A stretch of 8,849 nucleotides of DNA. It comes from Opitutales bacterium (lineage in GTDB: Bacteria > Verrucomicrobiota > Verrucomicrobiia > Opitutales > JAFGAQ01). The DNA lies in assembly GCA_028704125.1 (NCBI GenBank), contig JAQVLM010000098.1, positions 1 through 8,849 on the forward strand, in the 5' to 3' direction. Shown here in pieces: positions 1-4,407 of the stretch (position 1 is the stretch's first letter; each line of letters begins with the position of its first letter). The translations under genes and the position numbers were made by a program. The notes under the pieces are model-generated. The model did not search any database. It was not told the origin of the DNA and worked only from the letters and a program-made list of their open reading frames with translations.

Positions 1-4
1 GTTT

Positions 5-95
5 CTTCGTGGTGAATGGAGCTCTTTGTTTTTCTTTACCACAAAGCACGAAGAAGGAAGGGGATGAACCACGAAAGTCACCGAAAGCACGAAAG
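5..95. repeat. ACCACGAA-type dispersed repeat cluster
   Basis: This non-coding stretch holds several copies of a short word. TTCGTGGT at 6-13 is the inverted form of ACCACGAA at 68-75. ACCACAAAGCACGAAG lies at 38-53, and a longer version with two further GAAAG steps covers 68-95. Words of this kind are scattered through intergenic DNA of Verrucomicrobiota and some other phyla; that is recalled knowledge, not a search result. The small open frames crossing the region have repeat-like, basic, low-information translations, so I do not call a gene here. Confidence 0.55.
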
Positions 96-104
96 GGGAG
101 AAGA

Positions 105-157
105 GGCGGCTCACTGGGGACAGTTCGCCCTGCCTTGGGGCGGGATCCGCTGCAAGC
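105..157. repeat. Dispersed intergenic repeat, copy 1
   Basis: A 53-bp segment beginning GGCGGCTCACTGGGGACAG and ending CGCTGCAAGC. It recurs at 1134-1186 with a few substitutions, and its first 40 bp recur again at 1207-1246. The shared core is GTTCGCCCT(A/G)CCTTG. The three copies are all in the same orientation and all lie outside genes, on either side of the toxin-antitoxin pair. I cannot tell whether it is a mobile (MITE-like) unit or a structural or regulatory repeat. It has no obvious terminal inverted repeats. Confidence 0.8.
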
Positions 158-214
158 ACGGGGGATGGACTGTTACTTTCTTCACAGGAGCGGGGGATGA
201 AATCCATGCGAGAC

Positions 215-250
215 TTGACACGTGCGAATTTGCGTGAATCTTTACGTGAA
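215..250 (+). promoter_or_regulatory. Putative promoter and CGTG iterons of the toxin-antitoxin operon
   Basis: A perfect -35 hexamer TTGACA lies at 215-220. No good -10 is found at 17-18 bp. Instead, three CGTG words sit at 221, 233 and 245, exactly 12 bp apart, giving the dodecamers CGTGCGAATTTG, CGTGAATCTTTA and CGTGAAGGAGGT. Ribbon-helix-helix antitoxins usually bind short direct or inverted repeats upstream of their own operon, so this could be the autoregulatory operator. The 12-bp spacing is seen directly; the regulatory role is inferred. The stretch would become coding if the longer antitoxin start at 197 were used. Confidence 0.35.
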
Positions 251-268
251 GGAGGTTTCATTGGGGCA

Positions 269-538
269 ATGGGTACTAAATTGACATTGGTAATTGAACC
301 GCAAGTGATCCGCACAGCCAAGCAATACGCCCGGCGACACAATAAGTCGGTGTCAAAGATGGTTGAGCAATACTTGGCACTGGTTTCTGCTTCCGATGAT
401 TTGGATGAGCGGGTGCCTTTTCCACTTGGGCAGTTGACTTCGGAGCTGATCGGTAGCATCCGGATCGCGGATCCGGACGCGGAAGAAAAGTCGTCCAAAC
501 AGCTTATCGAAGAAGCAAAGCTATCCCGTTTTGAGTAA
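269..538 (+). CDS. DUF6364-type ribbon-helix-helix antitoxin
   Basis: This 89-residue protein is probably the antitoxin of the PIN toxin that follows. Residues 3-9 (TKLTLVI) form the DNA-binding strand. Residues 11-24 and 27-38, joined by the turn HNKSVSK, form the two helices of a ribbon-helix-helix fold. The C-terminal part (about 40-89) is acidic and probably disordered, as expected for the toxin-wrapping half of an antitoxin. DUF6364 members normally begin with M-x-T-K-L-T-L, so I chose ATG 269. Its nearest Shine-Dalgarno is GGAGG at 251-255, rather far upstream at 13 nt. An alternative ATG at 197 has AGGAG (186-190) at 6-nt spacing and would add 24 residues not typical of the family. The stop codon overlaps the next start (TAATG), so the two genes are translationally coupled. 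It likely represses its own operon and neutralises the toxin by binding it. Confidence 0.82.
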   Translation: MGTKLTLVIEPQVIRTAKQYARRHNKSVSKMVEQYLALVSASDDLDERVPFPLGQLTSELIGSIRIADPDAEEKSSKQLIEEAKLSRFE

Positions 539-951
539 TGCGGGTCTTTCTCGACAGTGATGTCATTCTGGATTGTGTGATGGGGCGCCGTGGGTTCGTT
601 GAATCAGCATCCGCTGTAATGAACTTGAGTGAGAGGGGACAGATCGATGGGCTAACATCATCCCTGGTGGTGGCCAATTGCCACTATGTCTTCTCACGGC
701 ATGCGGGCGTTACAACGTCGAGGGAAGTGATCGCAAAACTGAGGCTTTTGCTCCGTGTATGTCCGTTCGGCGACCGTGAACTGGAGCAGGCGTTGGCATC
801 GGGTTTTGAGGATCTCGAGGACGGAATACAGTATTTTGTGGCCGTGAATCAGGGAGCCCACGTGATCGTGACCCGCAACATCCGGGATTTCCGGATGTCG
901 ACTCTTCCTGTCATGACTCCGGTGGAGTTTCTCACTTCCCACAAGTTGTGA
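538..951 (+). CDS. PIN-domain toxin (VapC-like ribonuclease, PIN_3 type)
   Basis: A 137-residue single-domain PIN protein, the normal length for VapC-like toxins, predicted to cleave RNA with Mg2+ or Mn2+ when free of antitoxin. The acidic active-site residues are visible: FLDSDVILD at 4-12 gives Asp6 (and Asp8), DLEDGIQY at 92-99 gives Glu94/Asp95, and TRNIRDF at 112-118 gives Asp117. The central SSLVVANCHYVFSR (41-54) matches the helix typical of the PIN_3 group. The start codon ATG 538-540 overlaps the antitoxin stop by one base, the usual antitoxin-then-toxin order. The active site appears intact, so the gene is probably functional. The specific RNA target cannot be read from the sequence. 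Confidence 0.9.
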   Translation: MRVFLDSDVILDCVMGRRGFVESASAVMNLSERGQIDGLTSSLVVANCHYVFSRHAGVTTSREVIAKLRLLLRVCPFGDRELEQALASGFEDLEDGIQYFVAVNQGAHVIVTRNIRDFRMSTLPVMTPVEFLTSHKL

Positions 952-994
952 TCTCCCTTTGACGCATCAGTTCCCGGATCATCCGCCCCAATAG

Positions 995-1011
995 AAAACT
1001 GGATTAGTTTT
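995..1011 (+). terminator. Weak AT-rich hairpin after the toxin gene
   Basis: Arms AAAACT (995-1000) and AGTTTT (1006-1011) enclose the loop GGATT. The right arm runs directly into further T residues. It lies 44 bp after the toxin stop. The stem is short and AT-rich, so terminator function is uncertain. Confidence 0.25.
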
Positions 1012-1049
1012 TCTGCTGTGACGAAACCCGCGAAAACGGGGAGGGGAGA

Positions 1050-1067
1050 AGGGATGCTCCCGCTACT
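1050..1067. repeat. GGGATGCTCCCGC repeat word, copy 1
   Basis: AGGGATGCTCCCGCTACT occurs here and again at 1405-1422 with one substitution (CTACT to CAACT). Bases 1044-1048 (GGGAG) can pair with 1057-1061 (CTCCC) to form a small hairpin. Both copies are in the non-coding gap between the toxin gene and the HNH gene. Confidence 0.6.
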
Positions 1068-1133
1068 ATGGTGAGAAAAGGTTAGCCGCAAAAGAGCACA
1101 TAGAGCACGACGGGGAGATGGATTGGGAGGAGC

Positions 1134-1186
1134 GGCGGCTCACCGGGGACAGTTCGCCCTACCTTGTGGGGGGATTCGCTGCAAGC
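1134..1186. repeat. Dispersed intergenic repeat, copy 2
   Basis: Full-length second copy of the 53-bp repeat at 105-157, from GGCGGCTCACCGGGGACAG to CGCTGCAAGC. It has a handful of substitutions and no large gaps. It is followed after 20 bp by the truncated third copy, so copies 2 and 3 form a loose tandem pair. Confidence 0.8.
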
Positions 1187-1206
1187 GTGGGAAAAGAATG
1201 GAAGAG

Positions 1207-1246
1207 GGCGGCTCACCGGGGACGGTTCGCCCTACCTTGTGGGGAT
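1207..1246. repeat. Dispersed intergenic repeat, copy 3 (3'-truncated)
   Basis: The first 38 bp or so match copy 2 with one substitution (GGGGACGG for GGGGACAG). Similarity stops after TTGTGGGG, and the CGCTGCAAGC end is absent. The copy is preceded by GGAAGAGGG (1200-1208), a word that also forms the interrupter of the heptad arrays far to the right. Confidence 0.75.
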
Positions 1247-1261
1247 GCCTGTTGCGGGTAG

Positions 1262-1283
1262 GGATGAGCGTCCCCGCTCATCC
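1262..1283. terminator. Perfect 9-bp hairpin between convergent operons
   Basis: Arms GGATGAGCG (1262-1270) and CGCTCATCC (1275-1283) are perfect complements around the 4-nt loop TCCC. The hairpin sits between the plus-strand toxin operon and the minus-strand HNH operon, where a bidirectional terminator would be expected. No T-run follows on either strand, so it is not a classical intrinsic terminator. It could instead be an RNA-processing or repeat-family hairpin. Confidence 0.45.
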
Positions 1284-1404
1284 GCCGTGGGCGCTTGGAC
1301 TGCTGCTAGTGCGTGGATATAGAGGATGGCTGAAGCCACCCACTCCGGAAGAGGGCGTTTGGAGGAAATGCCACGAAGCGGGCATGGAAGAAGAGGGCGC
1401 GAGC

Positions 1405-1422
1405 AGGGATGCTCCCGCAACT
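1405..1422. repeat. GGGATGCTCCCGC repeat word, copy 2
   Basis: Second copy of the word at 1050-1067, in the same orientation. GAGC (1401-1404) and GCTC (1411-1414) can pair around AGGGAT. The rest of 952-1517 holds the two longer repeats, the 9-bp hairpin, and a CACGCAAAG/GAGCAAAG stretch around 1457-1482. I see no gene in it. Confidence 0.55.
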
Positions 1423-1517
1423 GTGGGATCCATTAAGCGGGGATAAACGGTTGCTCACGCAAAGCGCTCGAAGGAGCAAAGCAGATGAAATGCTGCGTCT
1501 GGGGGGGGTCCGGCGTG

Positions 1518-2291
1518 TTATGCCTCCGGGGCGTTTTCGAAGACAAAGCGGTGCCAATGCAGGAAGGGCAGGTGGCGCGGATCGATTTTGCTCAGGCGGA
1601 GGGGTTCATTGAGGCCGAGTTGTGCGCGGGTATGTGGGTCGATGCGAGGGGAGTAGAGTGCGTTTCCGGCATCGTCGAAGGTCATGAGTTTCCGGTCGTA
1701 GAGGGCATCCAGATGGGCGGCAAGAAGGAAACCGTTGAAGACATTGAGGCGCTCGGCATCGCTTGCGCAGTGGGCCCAGTCCTTGGAGTGGCTGGCGCGC
1801 AGGAGCTCGGGCAGAGCGATACCGGTTACGGCGCAGCGGCCGTCCCAGTAGTCCATGAGGCTTGCGCGGTAAATCTGTTGTCCCACACGGCGCCGCACGA
1901 TCGCCTCGGCTTCGGTGGAAAACGATTCGAGGGTGTATTCGCCACGCCCCAACTCGAGTTCGCATGCCTCCCGATACTTCCGGAGGGGGCGGTCCGGCAG
2001 TGCGCGTGCCAAGCGGGCAGCGAGTCGCAGCACATCCGGCAGGGTGGGCTCGTCCACCACGATCATTTGTTCCCGTTTCACCCAAGCCCCGCCCGAACGG
2101 AGTAGCTCCTCGAGTAGTTCCGGCGACCGGAACTCGAGCTCGACCTCACCCGTTGCGCACATGCCGATCCGGACGCCTGCACCGTGTAGAGCCGACGCCA
2201 GCTCCACGTATCCGTCAGCGTCCGTTTTCGCGCATTCCCATCCGTTGTCGTAACCGGCTTTTTCTATGAGACTGCGCTGGAATGAGTTCAT
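1518..2291 (-). CDS. HNH_2-type endonuclease
   Basis: A 257-residue protein with a C-terminal HNH nuclease domain, expected to cut DNA at a beta-beta-alpha-metal site. Cys153 opens the domain in CAVTG. His168 in ASHSKDW is the likely general base. Asn186 (NVFNGFLL) and His193 (AAHLDALYD) complete the H-N-H triad, and the family hallmark FD follows as TFDD at 204-207. The RVGQQIYRASLMDYW stretch before it (135-149) is typical of HNH_2 proteins. The N-terminal 130 residues resemble the helical front part of related HNH proteins but I cannot assign a function to them; they may recognise DNA or a partner. ATG 2291 gives a family-like start (MNSFQRSLIEKAG) but has no Shine-Dalgarno. The gene lies 69 bp after the DUF4276 gene on the same strand, so it may be the third gene of that operon, or it may have its own weak promoter in the gap. 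Confidence 0.85.
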   Translation of the reverse strand: MNSFQRSLIEKAGYDNGWECAKTDADGYVELASALHGAGVRIGMCATGEVELEFRSPELLEELLRSGGAWVKREQMIVVDEPTLPDVLRLAARLARALPDRPLRKYREACELELGRGEYTLESFSTEAEAIVRRRVGQQIYRASLMDYWDGRCAVTGIALPELLRASHSKDWAHCASDAERLNVFNGFLLAAHLDALYDRKLMTFDDAGNALYSPRIDPHTRAQLGLNEPLRLSKIDPRHLPFLHWHRFVFENAPEA

Positions 2292-2360
2292 ATCGGGGTG
2301 GGGTGGAACCGATTGTGCCTTCTATACTGTCCTGTGCGAGAGAATCGGACCTTGTGAACA

Positions 2361-3047
2361 TCACCGCTGCACGCCCCATTGTTCCCAATGGGTCATCCAG
2401 GCATCAAAGCGCGGGCATTTTCTCCTGACTACCTCAAATCCGGCCTCAGCCAGCACAAAATACGCGTTGGAAGCTTTCAGATACTCATACCCCTCCACCG
2501 CATCCGCAAGCCTGGCAGAAGGATGCGTGGTAGCCCCATGGTTGATATCCTCCGTGTTCCCGAAACCGGCGATTGCATCCCGGAGTTGCGCGAGTCCCGA
2601 TTGGTGCCGGTGAAAAACACGTGCGAGCGCATCACAATCGGCCAACAACAAGGCTTCGAGTTCATGCCGTTGCAGGTATGCCGTGAAGCGCGGATCCTTC
2701 AACTCCTGTTCAATTGCCCGTTCCACCTTTTCGATGTCCTTAACCTCGGACACAGGTGCAGTGAAGCCCGCCAGAGCCAGCACGGCTTGAGGCATCGCAT
2801 ACGCATCCAGCAAGGTGGTGACCCTGAGGTTCGGGTCCCGATCGATTTGCATCAAACCAATCAGGTCAAACCGGATCGCCTCCCAATTCACAAAACCTCC
2901 ACGCTGACCGGCAGGATTCATTGAGGTCGCTGCGAGCACAGGGCGTTCCACCTTGACTCCGTACATGCTGAGGTGATTGCGGATCAGCCGCTCGACCACC
3001 ATCTCCTCGGTCTGGCCTTCGCAATAGATCAGGAGACGTTTGCTCAC
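2361..3047 (-). CDS. DUF4276 TOPRIM-like protein
   Basis: This 228-residue protein matches DUF4276 along its whole length. Visible landmarks are the N-terminal strand and acidic turn LLIYCEGQTEE (5-15, with Glu10), the central TTLLDAYAMP (77-86, Asp81), QRHELEALLLAD (126-137, Glu129 and Glu131), and the C-terminal EDINHGATTHPSARL (166-180). The glutamate after the first strand and the later acidic motif fit a TOPRIM fold, so a metal-dependent nuclease role is plausible but inferred. The start is GTG 3047-3045. It forms a 4-bp GTGA overlap with the ATPase stop and has a strong AGGAGG six bases upstream. A longer in-frame extension upstream lies entirely within the ATPase gene and does not look like protein. 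The pairing with an AAA ATPase resembles AriA/AriB of PARIS, where AriB is a different TOPRIM family (DUF4435). Product most likely acts in complex with the ATPase. Confidence 0.9.
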   Translation of the reverse strand: MSKRLLIYCEGQTEEMVVERLIRNHLSMYGVKVERPVLAATSMNPAGQRGGFVNWEAIRFDLIGLMQIDRDPNLRVTTLLDAYAMPQAVLALAGFTAPVSEVKDIEKVERAIEQELKDPRFTAYLQRHELEALLLADCDALARVFHRHQSGLAQLRDAIAGFGNTEDINHGATTHPSARLADAVEGYEYLKASNAYFVLAEAGFEVVRRKCPRFDAWMTHWEQWGVQR

Positions 3048-4153
3048 GGCCTTCCTCCTATCAGGTTCTTGCTCCAGAGCTGGCTCAGGGTGTATCGCTC
3101 GAACCACTGGCTGAGTTCCTGAGCGGATAGCCGGCTGAAACGGCTCTTTCCCTCCTCGCACTCCACCACGATGATGTCGTCGGCGCTGAACTGGTCCACA
3201 AAGGTGGCGGATTGGGTGGAAAGGATCACCTGACACATGCGGGATGCCTGCTTGATCAACCCGGCGATGACGGATTCCGCTGCCGGGTGCAGACCCAGCT
3301 CCGGTTCATCAAGCAGGATCACGTCCGGCATGCGATCCACCGGCAAGCTGAGCAGGGTCACCAGAGCCATGATCCGCAGTGATCCATCTGAGAGCTGGCT
3401 GGGGCCGAAATCATGGCCCCCGCGGCTTGCCGTGCGCCAGCGGAGCAAAACTCCCCGCTTGCCTTCAGCCTCCAGAACAAAGTCGTCAAACCATGGAAGC
3501 ACCACGCGCAGGGTGCGAACAATGGTAAGGTAATCCTCGGGATCATTGTTCTTCAGGTCGAGCAGCAATGCCGAAAGATTGCCACCGTCGGCAAACAGGT
3601 GACGATTCTGATCCACAGGCGTGTAGTCACGGAAGTGCGACTCCGCACTGGTATCGTGAAACTGGTATACCCGGCAACGTTGAAGAAAGTTTTTGGTGAA
3701 CCTCGCAGTGGGGTCGTTCTCCGCCCACAGTTCCGAAAGCCCGCTGTTGTCGCTTGGGTTTTGGATCAAGGAAACCGGTTTGCCTGGTTTTTGCGCACCT
3801 GCGCGGTGGAACTGAACTTCCTCCTTGGTGAATGTCAGCCGGTCTCCAACGCTGTCGGCGAGGGTGAAGCGGTAGTAGTTGGTGCCGGTGTCGGAGGCAA
3901 AAGTAAGCTCTCCGCGAATAACTCCCGTTGTCTTGGGGCCGAAATGGAGAATGGCCGATGCAGGCCCACGCTCCACCAGGTAGGGATCCTGAAAGCCTCG
4001 CGTCAGTGCGTAGTTGAGCATGCGGAACGCATCGATCAGGTTGGACTTGCCCGCACCATTGGCCCCGATCAGGACGTTCAGACTACACAACGGCACATCT
4101 GCGTGTGCGATCGAGCGAAACCCTTCGAGGTGGATGTTGGTGAGTTGTTTCAT
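3044..4153 (-). CDS. SMC/OLD-like AAA family ATPase (AAA_21 type)
   Basis: A 369-residue ATPase of the RecF/SMC/OLD-like group with the ABC-type head motifs in order. Walker A GANGAGKS is at 30-37 from the chosen ATG, the signature motif QLSDGSLR at 253-260, and Walker B VILLDEPELGLHP at 278-290. STQSATFVDQF follows at 312-322, with Gln where many relatives have the H-loop His; Gln is common in ATPases paired with DUF4276. The middle part (about 45-240) replaces a long coiled coil, so this is a compact ATPase, not a true SMC. I chose ATG 4153 because the in-frame codon five positions earlier is TTG; neither has a clear Shine-Dalgarno. The C-terminus overlaps the DUF4276 start by 4 bp and carries its ribosome binding site, so the two proteins are probably made in fixed ratio and form a complex. 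Likely role: ATP-gated sensor controlling the TOPRIM partner in phage or plasmid defence. Confidence 0.92.
   Translation of the reverse strand: MKQLTNIHLEGFRSIAHADVPLCSLNVLIGANGAGKSNLIDAFRMLNYALTRGFQDPYLVERGPASAILHFGPKTTGVIRGELTFASDTGTNYYRFTLADSVGDRLTFTKEEVQFHRAGAQKPGKPVSLIQNPSDNSGLSELWAENDPTARFTKNFLQRCRVYQFHDTSAESHFRDYTPVDQNRHLFADGGNLSALLLDLKNNDPEDYLTIVRTLRVVLPWFDDFVLEAEGKRGVLLRWRTASRGGHDFGPSQLSDGSLRIMALVTLLSLPVDRMPDVILLDEPELGLHPAAESVIAGLIKQASRMCQVILSTQSATFVDQFSADDIIVVECEEGKSRFSRLSAQELSQWFERYTLSQLWSKNLIGGRP
3054..3059 (-). promoter_or_regulatory. Shine-Dalgarno deciding the DUF4276 start
   Basis: On the minus strand this reads AGGAGG, six bases before GTG 3047. It lies inside the final codons of the ATPase gene. 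It supports the short GTG start rather than longer in-frame starts upstream. Confidence 0.8.
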
Positions 4154-4174
4154 GGGTTGATGAACCAAGATGCT

Positions 4175-4186
4175 GCGGACTTCCGC
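4175..4186 (-). promoter_or_regulatory. Short palindrome in the ATPase leader
   Basis: GCGGA and TCCGC arms (4175-4179 and 4182-4186) surround CT. It lies 21 bp before the ATPase ATG and just downstream of the predicted promoter, where an operator or leader hairpin could act. It is short enough to occur by chance. Confidence 0.3.
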
Positions 4187-4196
4187 AAATTTCCTC

Positions 4197-4224
4197 AGTC
4201 TACTGCCTTAGAAGCATTTGTCGA
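4197..4224 (-). promoter_or_regulatory. Putative sigma70 promoter of the ATPase operon
   Basis: Read on the minus strand, TCGACA (4224-4219) and TAGACT (4202-4197) are separated by 16 bp. These match the -35 box in 5 of 6 and the -10 box in 4 of 6 positions. Transcription would begin near 4190, giving a leader of about 35 nt. It is the only unrepeated DNA between the heptad array and the ATPase gene, which makes it the natural place for a promoter. Confidence 0.35.
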
Positions 4225-4230
4225 GGAAAG

Positions 4231-4407
4231 AAGGTCGGAAGAGGGTCTAAGGTCCAAGGTCTAAGGTCCAAGGTCTAAGGTCCAAGGTCCAAGGTCTAAG
4301 GTCTAAGGTCTAAGGTCGGAAGAGGGTCCAAGGTCCAAGGTCCAAGGTTGGAAGAGGGTCTGGGGTCTAAGGTCCAAGGTCTAAGGTCTAAGGTCTAGGG
4401 TCGGGGG
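4231..4407. repeat. Heptanucleotide tandem array A (GGTCYAA)n
   Basis: A 7-bp unit GGTC(T/C)AA is repeated head to tail with almost no drift. Ten perfect units fill 4244-4313, three 4325-4345 and four 4364-4391. They are separated by an 11-bp interrupter GGTCGGAAGAG at 4314-4324 and its one-base variant GGTTGGAAGAG at 4346-4356. A partial interrupter (4233-4243) opens the array. A GGTCTGG unit (4357-4363), a GGTCTAG unit (4392-4398) and GGTCGGGGG (4399-4407) are degenerate edge units. The array fills most of the gap between the methyltransferase gene and the ATPase promoter and enters the methyltransferase coding end; the stop codon TAG (4397-4395) is part of the GGTCTAG unit. Confidence 0.97.

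Noticed and set aside
1123..1446. Plus-strand open frame across the dispersed repeats
   Set aside because: It is made largely of the intergenic repeat copies, has no Shine-Dalgarno-supported family-like protein, and its translation is low-complexity.
1485..2105. 206-codon plus-strand open frame opposite the HNH gene
   Set aside because: It overlaps the HNH gene in antisense, has no domain, and the minus-strand product has a complete HNH motif set.
3048..3236. N-terminal extension of the DUF4276 protein
   Set aside because: The extension lies in another frame of the ATPase gene, looks non-protein-like, and the GTG at 3047 has AGGAGG at 6-nt spacing.
3413..4264. 283-codon plus-strand open frame opposite the ATPase gene
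   Set aside because: It is a shadow of the ATPase, which carries Walker A, signature and Walker B motifs on the minus strand.
4231..4407. CRISPR array
   Set aside because: Units are 7 bp with no unique spacers, and the interrupters are themselves identical. No cas gene is present.
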